Below, piece by piece: positions 25,905 through 34,583 of a DNA stretch of 64,000 bases. The stretch lies in contig NZ_JAIWNB010000038.1 in NCBI RefSeq assembly GCF_020215705.1, positions 1 through 64,000 on the forward strand, read 5' to 3'. The stretch is from Nonomuraea aurantiaca (GTDB lineage: Bacteria; Actinomycetota; Actinomycetes; Streptosporangiales; Streptosporangiaceae). The notes under the pieces are model-generated. The model saw only the letters and a list, made by a program, of their open reading frames with translations, was not told the origin of the DNA and ran no database searches. The first letter of the stretch is position 1; every line of letters begins with the position of its first letter. Position numbers and translations under genes: made by a program.

Positions 25905-26062
25905 CTCATGAGGCGGGGCGGATCTCCCGTTGATGACCGTTCGGTGATGGGCCCATCGACTCGGTGAGCGGCCCATTGATCGCCTTGCCGCGGGTTGGCC
26001 GGCAGCAGCAGCGCCAGCCGTTCCCACTCGGCATCAGTCTGATCATGGTTATGCAGGGCGAT
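25905..26062 (-). pseudogene. IS5-family transposase N-terminal remnant
   Basis: On the minus strand the DNA encodes TDAEWERLALLLPANPRQ followed by GDQWAAHR, the N-terminal domain of IS5-family transposases. The next expected motif (HRTVING) appears in another frame, so a frameshift is present. The remaining 200 or so residues are absent. No inverted repeats were identified. Confidence 0.65.
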
Positions 26063-26149
26063 CTTCCATCTGCCGACCTACACCAAACCACCACCAAAGA
26101 TCCACGGGACACGCCACAGCTCGGCCGGCAAGGGTAGCCGCGCTGACTT

Positions 26150-26197
26150 GGGACTTTCGGCGTTTCCAAAGGAGGCAGGGGCAGGGGCTTTCGTCCC
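26150..26197. promoter_or_regulatory. Two DosR-like boxes upstream of CBS-BON copy 2
   Basis: GGGACTTTCGGCGT (26150-26163) and GGGGCTTTCGTCCC (26184-26197). The second lies 58-71 bp before the ATG at 26255, exactly as at the copy starting at 57353. Confidence 0.6.
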
Positions 26198-26254
26198 TAC
26201 GATGGCGCCGCGGATGGCGATCTCATGGAAGGGAGGATGGAAGGAGGGTCCACG

Positions 26255-26968
26255 ATGCGGATCACAGTGAGGGATGTCATGACCACCCAGGTCACCTCGG
26301 TCATGGCGGACACCTTGTTCAAGGACGTCGCCGAGGTTTTGGTGGCGAATGGCATAAGCGCCGTTCCCGTGGTGGACGGCGACGAGCAGGTCCTTGGTGT
26401 GGTGTCCGAAGGAGACCTGATGCGCAAGGAGGAGTTCCGGGAGCAGTACTGCGGCGAAAGCTACCAGCCGCCGCTGCGCGCCCGGTTGCGTCGGCGGATG
26501 ACCGGTCAGGTCGAGGGCGGGAGAAGGAAGGCTGCAGGGGATACCGCAGCCGACCTGATGACCACGCCCGCAGTGACCGTGGCCCCATCCGCCTCGACCG
26601 CCAGGGCCGCCCGCATCATGGACGAGTGCGGCGTCAAACGGCTGATCGTGGTCGATGCCGAGGGAAGGCTGCAAGGCATCGTCAGCAGACGGGATCTGCT
26701 CAGGATGTACCTGCGCGACGATGACGAGATCAGGCGGCGCGTCGTCGAAGGCATCCCATCGCATGCCCGGTGGAATGAGCGCGACGGGATCATCGTCGAG
26801 GTCCACAACGGCATCGTCACGCTGTCCGGCCACACGGGCAAGCGCAGCGAGGCGGCCGCCGCCGTCCGCGCGGCCGAAGGACTGGACGGGATCGTCGACG
26901 TCCAGAAAGCCCTCACCTGGCAGGAGGACGACATCCTGGAACTGCCTGTCATCTGGGATCGCCCGTGA
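26255..26968 (+). CDS. CBS-pair plus BON-domain protein (copy 2)
   Basis: 237 residues starting MRITVRDVMTTQVTSV with GGAGGG upstream. CBS motifs lie at about residues 7-60 and 98-155 (VKRLIVVDAEGRLQGIVSRRDLLRMYL), and a BON domain at 165-225 (VEVHNGIVTLSGHTGKRSE). It closely resembles the copies at 21605 and 57353. The last 20 bp overlap the 3' end of the convergent FMN split-barrel gene. Confidence 0.9.
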   Translation: MRITVRDVMTTQVTSVMADTLFKDVAEVLVANGISAVPVVDGDEQVLGVVSEGDLMRKEEFREQYCGESYQPPLRARLRRRMTGQVEGGRRKAAGDTAADLMTTPAVTVAPSASTARAARIMDECGVKRLIVVDAEGRLQGIVSRRDLLRMYLRDDDEIRRRVVEGIPSHARWNERDGIIVEVHNGIVTLSGHTGKRSEAAAAVRAAEGLDGIVDVQKALTWQEDDILELPVIWDRP

Positions 26969-27380
26969 ACCTCTCGTCCGAGACCAGCTCGAAGCCGGTG
27001 ATGATCTCTGGACGGATGCGGATTACCTGATCCATCTCACCGGCCACCCAGGAGTACAGGATGTCCTTGTAGCGGGCCGCCTCCCCGGGATCCTTCACCA
27101 GCCGGGCGACGCCCGTGACGACGACGCTCCAGCCCAGCTGCTCCTCGACATCCAGATCGTCCGCCTCGAACGCCACTACAACCTCCAAGGCGGCGAGTTC
27201 CGCGCTCAGGATGGTGCCGGGGCTGGAGCGGATGACGATCTGCCCGTCGGCGACGATGTGGTTCACCGGCCGTATGGCCGGGAGCGCATGGCGAGTGAAC
27301 ACGACCCGTCCAAGCGGCACGCTGGCCAGCAGCCGGAGAGAGTCCGCCGTGGACAGTTCTTTGAGGTCACGGCGAGTCAT
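26949..27380 (-). CDS. FMN-binding split-barrel (PNPOx-like) protein
   Basis: 143 residues from ATG 27380, beginning MTRRDLKELSTADSLRLLASVPLGRVVFTR. This is a single split barrel of the type annotated as pyridoxamine 5'-phosphate oxidase family; it is probably an FMN- or F420-linked protein rather than a true PdxH. The open frame extends to 27569, but the homology and the box position favour 27380. It converges with and overlaps CBS-BON copy 2 by 20 bp. Confidence 0.85.
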   Translation of the reverse strand: MTRRDLKELSTADSLRLLASVPLGRVVFTRHALPAIRPVNHIVADGQIVIRSSPGTILSAELAALEVVVAFEADDLDVEEQLGWSVVVTGVARLVKDPGEAARYKDILYSWVAGEMDQVIRIRPEIITGFELVSDERFTGDPR

Positions 27381-27447
27381 GCCACAGAACCGCCTGTCGT
27401 ACTGAAAATCACTGTAACAGCCTGGAGTATCGACGGCACCGGGACTA

Positions 27448-27461
27448 GGGTCCAAGGTCCC
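27448..27461 (-). promoter_or_regulatory. DosR-like box upstream of the FMN split-barrel gene
   Basis: GGGTCCAAGGTCCC, which reads GGGACCTTGGACCC on the coding strand: a 14-bp near-perfect palindrome 68-81 bp before the start at 27380. Confidence 0.65.
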
Positions 27462-27529
27462 TTTCTTGCCGCACCAGGACGCGGCGTCACGCCACAGCGG
27501 GATGGCCGGCACACTGCCTGCCCTTCCTG

Positions 27530-27705
27530 ACGGCGAGAACCGCAGCCCCGGCGAGCGTCCAGCGGCCACACCGACACCTGACCCTCGTCACGGCCCCGGT
27601 GCCCCTCCAGGATCTCCACCGTCGTCGTCTTGCCCGCGCCATTGGGCCCGAGCACCGCGAACACCTCTCCCCGTTCGACGGTGAACCGTCCCGCTGGCGT
27701 TGCCC
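27530..27705 (-). pseudogene. ABC transporter ATPase, N-terminal fragment
   Basis: The minus strand encodes [45 protein letters not shown], i.e. the Walker A region of an exporter ATPase (about 45 residues), and then degenerates. No signature or Walker B motif follows. It lies immediately upstream of the 3' end of the following USP gene and may have altered that gene's C-terminus. Confidence 0.7.
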
Positions 27706-27712
27706 ATATCGC

Positions 27713-28645
27713 TCACCGCAGGCCATCGGTCCGATCAGGCGATGCCGCAACGGGTGGTAGACAGGGCCGATCATCCCGATCTGGGCGGGAAAGCGAAGCT
27801 ATCGTTCGCGATGCGTGCACGACGGCGACGGGGCACGGCGCGTGATGCAGTACGGCCTGGCTCACCGAGCCGAGCAGCAGCCCTCTGACTTCCCCCAGGC
27901 CACGGGCGCCCATCACCAGCAGGCGCGCCTTCTGCGCCGCCTCCAGCAGCGCGGGGCGCGCGGGCTCGTCGACCAACTCGACATCGACTTGAAGCTCGGG
28001 GTACCTGCGCTGCCAGGAGATGAGCTCATTCCAGGCGAGTCCCTGGGCTTCGATGCGGGGTTCCTGCATGCCCGCTTCCCCGCCTCGCTCGCGGTAGGCG
28101 ATCAGTGCCTTGAGCGGGGCCGCCAGCCGATGCGCTTCCATGGCGGCGAAACCCAAGGCGGCCAAGGACTGCGGTGATCCGTCGAAGCCGGCCACCACCT
28201 CGTGTGCGTCGCGTTCGTCCGGGTCCCCGCGCATGACGATCACCGGGCAGGAGGCGTGCGCCGCGACGTGAGCACTCACCGAGCCCGCGACCAGTCCCGC
28301 GAGTGCTCCGTAGCCGCGAGTGCCCACTACGATCAGCTCCGCGTCCCTGGACAGATCGGTCAAGATCACGGCCGGCAGGCCCCGGTCGGTAAGCGTGTTG
28401 AGCGGCACCTTCGGATAGTGGCGCCCGACCCATGCGGCGGCGTCCTTGAGCAGCCGCTGCGCCGGGCGGCGTTCCAACTCGAGCGGCACCAGTTCGCCCG
28501 GCCATTCGTGGTAGGGCCACTCCCATGCGCGGCACACTGTCAGCGGCACTTTCCTGGCGGCCGCCTCCGCCGCGCCCCACCGCAGGGCCTCCTGCGCTGA
28601 CGGCGACTTCTCGTAGCCGACCACCACACCCAGCTGATCCCTCAT
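27713..28645 (-). CDS. Tandem-domain universal stress protein
   Basis: 310 residues with two USP domains. The first ends VVGTRGYGALAGLVAGSVSAHVAAHASCPVIVMRGDP and the second VMGARGLGEVRGLLLGSVSQAVLHHAPCPVAVVHA. The last 30 residues (RTIASLSRPDRDDRPCLPPV...) are not USP-like and run up to the ABC relic, so the C-terminus may be an artefact of rearrangement. A perfect GGGAC/GTCCC box lies 83-96 bp upstream. Confidence 0.88.
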   Translation of the reverse strand: MRDQLGVVVGYEKSPSAQEALRWGAAEAAARKVPLTVCRAWEWPYHEWPGELVPLELERRPAQRLLKDAAAWVGRHYPKVPLNTLTDRGLPAVILTDLSRDAELIVVGTRGYGALAGLVAGSVSAHVAAHASCPVIVMRGDPDERDAHEVVAGFDGSPQSLAALGFAAMEAHRLAAPLKALIAYRERGGEAGMQEPRIEAQGLAWNELISWQRRYPELQVDVELVDEPARPALLEAAQKARLLVMGARGLGEVRGLLLGSVSQAVLHHAPCPVAVVHASRTIASLSRPDRDDRPCLPPVAASPDRTDGLR

Positions 28646-28727
28646 GATTGCCTCCGCTCGGGCGCTGTCACTTCCACCGTCGTCCGAGCATGCGGTGCGG
28701 CTTAGAGTCGTTCCTCTCGTCTTCTCC

Positions 28728-28741
28728 GGGACTTTCGTCCC
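28728..28741. promoter_or_regulatory. DosR-like box, perfect outer arms
   Basis: GGGACTTTCGTCCC: 5-bp perfect arms around TTTC. It sits in the divergent region between the USP (start 28645) and the AMIN-like gene (start 28848). It is the cleanest example of the island's motif. Confidence 0.7.
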
Positions 28742-28847
28742 TGATCTGACCGAAGGTCCGCAGGGTTTGGGATGTCCGCCGGTGTTATCCGGCGATGGCA
28801 GGCATCAGGCTGAAATCAGGAGCACTCATCGGAAAGAGATGGTGATC

Positions 28848-29687
28848 ATGCTCTCGATCCACCCCCTCATCGCCACCGCGATGGTGGTCAGTGTCACCGG
28901 GTTGCCGGCCGTACCGGCGCAGGCTGCTCAGCATGCTGTCCCGCCCATGCTGGTCGGCATCCGAGCCGCGCACCAGCACGGCCTGGACCGGCTCGTCTTC
29001 GAGTTCCACGGCCGGTTACCCGCCCAGCGCGATGTCCGCTACGTGTCCAAACTGATCGCCGACGGCTCCGGGCAGAGGGTCAACGCGGTCGGCAGCGCAC
29101 TGCTGCAGATCCGCTTCGACCAGGCCGACGGCCACAACCGCCGCGGCAAGGTCACCTACGGGCCGAGCCGCAGGACGTACGCGTTGCCCGGCGTCATCCA
29201 GGTCGTCAACACCGGTGACTTCGAGGCCACGCTCACCTTCGGGGTGGGGCTGGCCAAGCGCGTGCCGTACCGGGTCTACACGCTCACCGCGCCGAGCCGC
29301 GTCGTCGTGGACATCGCCACGCCCTACCGGAACGTGCCCGTGCACGAGTACTTCCTCAACACCGCCAACTACAACACCGGCCGCAGGCCGTACACGACGG
29401 CCGTGCAGCGTCCGGTGATCCCTCCGGCGACGGCCTTCGGCGCGCTGCAGCGGCTGTTCGCCGGCCCCACTCAGGCCGAGCGCGCGCAGGGGCTGCGCTT
29501 CATCAGGTCCAAGGCCACCGGCTTCAGCAAACTGACCGTCAAGAACGGTGTCGCCCGGGTGTACCTGACCGGCCGCGTCACCAGCGGCGGATCCACCTTC
29601 ACCATCACCAACCAGATCAGGCCGACGCTCAAGCAGTTCCCACTGATCAAGTGGGGTCAAGATCTACGACTCGACGGGGCAGAGTGA
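28848..29687 (+). CDS. Secreted AMIN-like/GerMN-type protein
   Basis: 279 residues from ATG 28848, preceded by GGAAAGAG at good spacing; ATG 28839 is an alternative. A signal peptide (MLSIHPLIATAMVVSVTGLPAVPAQA) precedes an AMIN-like beta domain (PMLVGIRAAHQHGLDRLVFEFHG ... RVVVDIA). A GerMN-type segment follows (FGALQRLFAGPTQAERAQGL ... VKNGVARVYLTG). Such proteins bind the cell wall or support sporulation and lipoprotein functions in actinomycetes. It is divergent from the USP and may share its regulatory box. Confidence 0.75.
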   Translation: MLSIHPLIATAMVVSVTGLPAVPAQAAQHAVPPMLVGIRAAHQHGLDRLVFEFHGRLPAQRDVRYVSKLIADGSGQRVNAVGSALLQIRFDQADGHNRRGKVTYGPSRRTYALPGVIQVVNTGDFEATLTFGVGLAKRVPYRVYTLTAPSRVVVDIATPYRNVPVHEYFLNTANYNTGRRPYTTAVQRPVIPPATAFGALQRLFAGPTQAERAQGLRFIRSKATGFSKLTVKNGVARVYLTGRVTSGGSTFTITNQIRPTLKQFPLIKWGQDLRLDGAE

Positions 29688-29734
29688 GCACCCGACCGGG
29701 CCGTCGGACTCCATCCCGCAGTCGTTGGAGCCGT

Positions 29735-29880
29735 GAGCGCATCGAGTCCGCACGCAGGTGCGCGGCGAGATCGTCGAGGTCGGGCACGCCGTCGGGGTCG
29801 GTGACAACGATGATCGTCAGCATGCCCACATAGGACAGGACGTCGAAGCTCACCGTGATGTTGCCGCTCTTGGCTGCGCG
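29735..29880 (-). pseudogene. WS/DGAT C-terminal fragment
   Basis: The minus strand encodes GNITVSFDVLSYVGMLTIIVVTDPDGVPDLDDLAAHLRAD, resembling the C-terminal end of wax ester synthase/diacylglycerol acyltransferases, then shifts frame. The HHxxxDG active site is absent. An intact relative is at 54877-56382. The flanking DNA (29881-30132) has no recognisable gene. Confidence 0.55.
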
Positions 29881-30132
29881 ATCGGGATCGCGCGGTGTCC
29901 GCGAAGGACTTGGCCGGGGTCCGCATACAGGTTCTGGCCGATCATCGGCCCATGCCCGAGCAGTGAAGCCTTCAGCAGCTCTTGAATCGAAATCGCGGTA
30001 CACCCCGGTCGGATCGTTAGCGCTGGCGCCTGCGATTTCAGGCGAATCGTTTCACGAGGGGCGTTCTTTCCCGAGGTGAAGAGGGGAAGCCTGGACAGCG
30101 CGGGAGCCTGGCTCCGGTCTTCGCGGGAAACA

Positions 30133-30603
30133 TCATCCGGGGCGGGTGGCCTGGTGCTGTTGCCATCGGTGCAGCAGGGTGGGGATCTCTTGGAACAGGA
30201 ATTGGTAGAAGTCGCGCATCTGCGACAGGCGTCGGTGCGCGGGATCGTTGGCTGCGGTGGTGGCGATGCTGGTCTCGGCGGCCTGGAGCATGAGTTGGAC
30301 GACGGTGTTCTGGGTGGAGAACAGGGTGGCCCAGGCGTCTTCGCGTAGTCGGTAGTGCTCGCGGCGGCTGCCGGGCGCGGGCAGGCGTTCGATCAGGCCG
30401 ACCGACAGCAGGGATTTGACCGAGCCGGATACCGAGCCGGCGCTGACGCCGAGCTGGTCGGCGATGTCGCCCATGGTGACCGTCTCGGCGTCGGTGAACA
30501 GGAACACCGCCAGCGTCCGGGCGGCCATGCGCTGCAGTCCGCCTTCGGTCAAGGTCAGGGCCAGTCGTTCGGCCGCCTGCCACTGCTCGTGCCTGTCGTT
30601 CAC
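30133..30603 (-). CDS. GbsR/MarR-type regulator (first of two)
   Basis: 156 residues. A winged helix (MGDIADQLGVSAGSVSGSVKSLLSVGLIERLPAPGSRREHYRL, residues about 44-86) is followed by a long C-terminal helical pair, as in GbsR-like MarR regulators. It is divergent from the CocE/NonD hydrolase gene across a region with a large palindrome. The protein at 35772-36230 is a paralogue in the same kind of setting. Confidence 0.85.
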   Translation of the reverse strand: MNDRHEQWQAAERLALTLTEGGLQRMAARTLAVFLFTDAETVTMGDIADQLGVSAGSVSGSVKSLLSVGLIERLPAPGSRREHYRLREDAWATLFSTQNTVVQLMLQAAETSIATTAANDPAHRRLSQMRDFYQFLFQEIPTLLHRWQQHQATRPG

Positions 30604-30627
30604 ACGTCACCTCCGGTAGGCGACAGG

Positions 30628-30672
30628 ATAGCGAACCTCGGAAGGGTTCAGAAAGTTCTGAAGATTCGCTAT
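30628..30672. promoter_or_regulatory. Nested palindrome in the GbsR/hydrolase divergent region
   Basis: Outer arms ATAGCGAA (30628-30635) and TTCGCTAT (30665-30672) enclose an inner perfect palindrome TTCAGAAAGTTCTGAA (30647-30662). The segment is A+T-rich, continues into TATATTGCTAACAT (a likely -10 region) and sits 24-69 bp from the regulator start. It is the probable operator and promoter. Confidence 0.6.
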
Positions 30673-30711
30673 ATTGCTAACATCGGCTCCGTCTCGGAGA
30701 TTCGATGGTGT

Positions 30712-30730
30712 GCCGGGAAGCCTGGTCGGC
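30712..30730 (+). promoter_or_regulatory. 19-nt leader motif, copy 1 (hydrolase gene)
   Basis: GCCGGGAAGCCTGGTCGGC ends 31 nt before the ATG at 30762. It differs from the other four copies at one loop base. It lies just downstream of the probable -10 element, so it should be in the mRNA leader, in the sense direction. Confidence 0.6.
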
Positions 30731-30761
30731 GAGCAGCATTGTCGACCCAGGAGTTGACCCG

Positions 30762-32422
30762 ATGACCTTCCTCAGCCGTCTGTCCGGCGTGCGTCCCGCA
30801 GTGCGGCACCCGGTGCGGGTACAGCGCGACATCGCGATCCCGGCCGCGGACGGGGCGCGTCTGCTGGCCACCCGCCGCTACCCCGCCGATCTGCGTCAGC
30901 CGCCGCTGATCTTGCTGCGCAGCCCGTACGGCAGGGGCAACGCGCTGGACCGCATGCCCGCGCTCCTGGCCGAGCGCGGCTACCAGGTGCTGTATCAGAG
31001 CCTGCGCGGCACCGCCGGATCGGGCGGCCGCTTCGACGGGTTCACCATCAACCCCGCCGACGCCGACGGCACGCTGACCTGGCTACGCGCTCAGCCGTGG
31101 TTCGGCGATCAGCTGGCCACGTGGGGAGCCAGCTACCTGGGCTTGGCGCAATGGGAGCTGGCCGCCCGCCAGATCCCGGAATGGAAGATCGCCCTCATCC
31201 AGGACGCGCCATCCGCCTTCGCCCACGCCTTCATGTATCCCGGCGGCGTCTTCGCCCTGGGCAACGCGCTGGGTTGGGTGCAGCTCGTGGACACGATGTT
31301 CACCAGCGGCTTCTCCACCGTGCGGCAGATGCTCGCCGCGTTGTCCGCCGGCCGCACACTGCGCCGGGCCACATTGCGCCTGCCGGTGGGCGAGGCCGAC
31401 CGGGAGCTGACCGGGCACGCGGTGAGCTGGTTTCGGGAGTGGATCGCCCACGACCCGGATGATGGTTACTGGGCGCGGATGGACCATCGGGCCAACGCCG
31501 AGCGGATGCCGCCGGTGGTGCACCTGCAGGGCGGCTGGCACGACTTCTTCCTGTCCAGCATGCTGGACGATCACGCCGCGCTGCAGGCGGCGGGACGGAA
31601 GGTGCGGCTGCTGGTCGGGCCGTGGGGACACGGCCGGGCCTGTACACCCGCGAGGGCATGCGCGACGCCCTTGCCGCACTGGACGCGGCCCTGCTCGGCC
31701 ACGACGTTGAGTCAGGGGTGCGGCTGTTCGTCACCGGCGCCGAACGCTGGATCGAGTCGCCCACCTGGCCTCCCGCACACCAGCCGAGCCCGTGGTACCT
31801 GCAGCCGGACGGGAGGCTGAGCCGTACGGCAGCCGCCGTCGCCGGTGTGCCCAGCCGCTATCGCTATGATCCAGCGGATCCAACCCCCACGGTCGGCGGC
31901 ACGGTGGTGAGTGTGTCCGCGGGTCCGAAGGACAATCGCGCCATCGAGGCCAGAGCCGACGTGCTGACCTTCACCACCGAACCCCTCGCCGCGGACGTCG
32001 AGGCCATCGGCCCGGTGCGCGTCCGCCTGTACGCGCGCTCCTCGATCCCGCACGTCGACTACTTCGCCCGCGTGTGCGAGGTGAATCCACGGGGGCGCTC
32101 GGTCAATGTGTGCGACGGCATCGTCCGGATGCAGGCACCCAGCGCGGCGCTCCACGATCCGCGCGGCGATGGACCGGGCGATGGGCCGGGCGGTGTCCGG
32201 GTGGCCGACATCGTGTTGTGGCCGCTGGCCCACCGCTTCCGGCGTGGTCACCGCATCCGGCTGCAGATCTCCAGCGGCGCCCACCCGCGCTTCGGCCGTA
32301 ATCCGGGAACCGGCGAGCCGCTGGCCACCGGGCGGAGCCTGCACCCGTCCGAGCACGAAATCTTTCACGACCACGACCACCCCTCAGCCGTATGGCTGCC
32401 CATCACCTCTGGAGCGTCATGA
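30762..32422 (+). pseudogene. CocE/NonD-family hydrolase, frameshifted
   Basis: The first part (30762 to about 31635) encodes a CocE-type alpha/beta hydrolase with nucleophile WGASYLG and LLVGPWGH. The frame then goes wrong. The rest (PGLYTREGMRDALAALDAALLG onward, including the C-terminal beta-jelly-roll ending AVWLPITSGAS) continues in another frame to 32422. A single indel near 31625-31640 explains both halves; it may be a real mutation or an assembly error. An intact protein would be about 550 residues and act as an acyl peptidase or esterase. The stop overlaps the next gene (ATGA). Confidence 0.8.
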
Positions 32423-33438
32423 AACTGCTCGTCCTCGGCGGTACTCACCACGTGGGCCGCGCCATCGTGGAAACCGCACTCGAGCGCGGTGATGAGGTGA
32501 GCACGCTCAACCGGGGCCTCAGCCGTCCGCCCGCGCCGGGCGTGCAGGTCCTGATCGCCGACCGCACCGACCCCGACGCCGTCCGCGCCGCCCTGGGCAC
32601 GCAGGCGTGGGACGCCGTCATTGACACCTGGGCCTGGGCACCGCGAGTCGTACGCGACAGCGCTCGCCTGCTGGCCGACCGGACCGGACACTACGGCTAC
32701 GTCTCCAGCCGCGGCGTGCACCGCTGGCCCTGGCCTGCGAATGCGGATGAGCACGCCCCGCTGGTAGACGGCGACCCCAGCAGCGAAGACGGCATCGACT
32801 ACGCCGCGGCCAAGCGCGGCGGTGAGCTCGCCGTGATCGACGCCTTCCCCGAGCGTGCCCTGCTGGCCAGGGCCGGAATGATCCTCGGACCATACGAGGA
32901 CGTCGGCCGCATCCCGTGGTGGCTGCGCCGACTGGAGAAAGGCGGCCGCGTGCTGGCCCCCAGCCCGGCGGACGGGCCACTGCAGTACATCGACGCCCGC
33001 GACATGGCGAGGTGGATGCTGGAGTCCGCCGAGCAAGGACTCACCGGCGCCTTCACCGTGACCGGTCACCCAGGCGCGATCACGATCGGCCGGCTGCTGC
33101 GGACCGTCCTGGAGGTGACCGGCTTCGACACCGAGCTGGTGTGGGCCCCACCGGAGCTACTGCACGAGCACGGCTTCCTGCTGGGGATGGAGTTCGGGCT
33201 GCGGCTGCCGGGCGGCAGCGCGCCGAGCGGCATGCACGACGCCGATGTCAGCGCCGCCTTCGCCGCAGGCCTGACCGTCCGCCCGCTGCGCGACACCCTC
33301 GCCGACACCTGGGCCTGGCTGCAAGCCGAAGGCGACCCAATGCCCCGCCCCGACGCGCCCTCCCCCGACACCTGGCTCGACCCCGCCCAGGAACGCCACC
33401 TTCTCGCCCTGCTCTCGCCCGACAACCAAGGAACCTGA
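32419..33438 (+). CDS. NAD-dependent epimerase/reductase (extended SDR)
   Basis: 339 residues. The N-terminal Rossmann motif is MKLLVLGGTHHVGRAIVETAL, the active-site region is YVSSRGVHRW, and YAAAKRGGE supplies the YxxxK pair. It resembles isoflavone-reductase- or epimerase-like extended SDRs of actinomycetes. ATG 32419 with GGAG upstream overlaps the hydrolase stop, and the stop overlaps the next ATG. The three genes therefore form a tight operon behind leader motif copy 1. Confidence 0.85.
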   Translation: MKLLVLGGTHHVGRAIVETALERGDEVSTLNRGLSRPPAPGVQVLIADRTDPDAVRAALGTQAWDAVIDTWAWAPRVVRDSARLLADRTGHYGYVSSRGVHRWPWPANADEHAPLVDGDPSSEDGIDYAAAKRGGELAVIDAFPERALLARAGMILGPYEDVGRIPWWLRRLEKGGRVLAPSPADGPLQYIDARDMARWMLESAEQGLTGAFTVTGHPGAITIGRLLRTVLEVTGFDTELVWAPPELLHEHGFLLGMEFGLRLPGGSAPSGMHDADVSAAFAAGLTVRPLRDTLADTWAWLQAEGDPMPRPDAPSPDTWLDPAQERHLLALLSPDNQGT

Positions 33439-34583
33439 TGCGCGCCATCATCATCGGAGCCGGCATCGCCGGCTTGGCCGCCGCCCTGCGCCTGCGCCAG
33501 ATCGGCTGGGACACCCTGCTCATCGAACGCGCTCCACAGCGGCGCGGCGGCGGCTACGGGGTCAGCTTCGGCGGCATTGGCTACGACGCCGCCGAGCGCA
33601 TGGGCATCCTGCCCGCGCTGAAGGATAAAGCCTTCGTCACCAGCGAGCTTGTCTACCACAAGCCAGGCGGAGAGCGCCGATTCTCCCTCGACCGCGCCAC
33701 CATCGCGGCCACCATGGGTCAGCGGTCGATGAACATCCTGCGCGGCGACGTCGAGACCGTCCTGTACGAGACGGTCGCGGACACCGTCGAGATCCGATTC
33801 GCCACCACCATCAACGCCGTCGAGCAGGACGAGCGCGCCATCCACGCCACCCTCAGCGACGGCACCGTCGAACACGCCGACCTGCTCATCGGCGCGGATG
33901 GCCTGCACTCGGCCACCCGCGCCCTGGTCTTCGGCCCCGAAGACGACTACCGCCTCGATCTGGAGCACATGGTCGCCGTCTACATGCTGGACAAGCGGCC
34001 GGCGGCCATCGCCGAAGGCACCACCGGCACCCTGTCGCAGGGCGGCCGAACGGTAGCCGTCATGAGCGTCGGCGACGGCCGCAACGTCGCCTTCTTCGGC
34101 TACCGCACCGACCGCGGCACCCCGGGCCAGGACCCCCACAAGGTGCTCCCCGAGGTCTACGGCGATATGGGCTGGGTGGTGCCCGAAGCCCTGGCCGGCC
34201 TGGCCACGACCGAATCGGTCTACTTCGACACCATCAGCCAGATGGTCCTCGACCGGTGGAGCCACGGTCGAGTGGTCCTGCTGGGTGATGCCGCCTGGTG
34301 CGTCACCTTGTTCGCCGGGTACGGCTCAGCCCTGGCCGTCGGCGGCGCCGACCTGCTTGGCACGGCCCTGCAGAACAACCCGGGTGACATCCGCGCCGCC
34401 CTGACCACCTGGGAGGCCGGACTACGCCCGGAGGTGGAGAAGAAACAGAAGCTGGGCCGCCGGGTCAAGGGCGTCTACGCCCCGGCCAACCCCGTCGTGC
34501 TGTGGCTGAGCCGACTGCCGCTGCGCTTGGCCTCCCTGGGCCCGGTCCGCCGCTACATGACGCGCCGCTACATCAAGGGCTGA
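33438..34583 (+). CDS. FAD-dependent monooxygenase (PHBH fold), first
   Basis: 381 residues. The FAD motif GAGIAGLAAALRLRQIGWDTLLIER lies at the N-terminus, the DG motif is LLIGADGLHSATR, and the second FAD contact is GRVVLLGDAAWCVTLFAGYGSALA. Group A flavin monooxygenases of this type hydroxylate small aromatics or polyketides. It is the last gene of the operon starting at 30762. Its 3' end overlaps the convergent second monooxygenase gene by 16 bp. Confidence 0.9.
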   Translation: MRAIIIGAGIAGLAAALRLRQIGWDTLLIERAPQRRGGGYGVSFGGIGYDAAERMGILPALKDKAFVTSELVYHKPGGERRFSLDRATIAATMGQRSMNILRGDVETVLYETVADTVEIRFATTINAVEQDERAIHATLSDGTVEHADLLIGADGLHSATRALVFGPEDDYRLDLEHMVAVYMLDKRPAAIAEGTTGTLSQGGRTVAVMSVGDGRNVAFFGYRTDRGTPGQDPHKVLPEVYGDMGWVVPEALAGLATTESVYFDTISQMVLDRWSHGRVVLLGDAAWCVTLFAGYGSALAVGGADLLGTALQNNPGDIRAALTTWEAGLRPEVEKKQKLGRRVKGVYAPANPVVLWLSRLPLRLASLGPVRRYMTRRYIKG

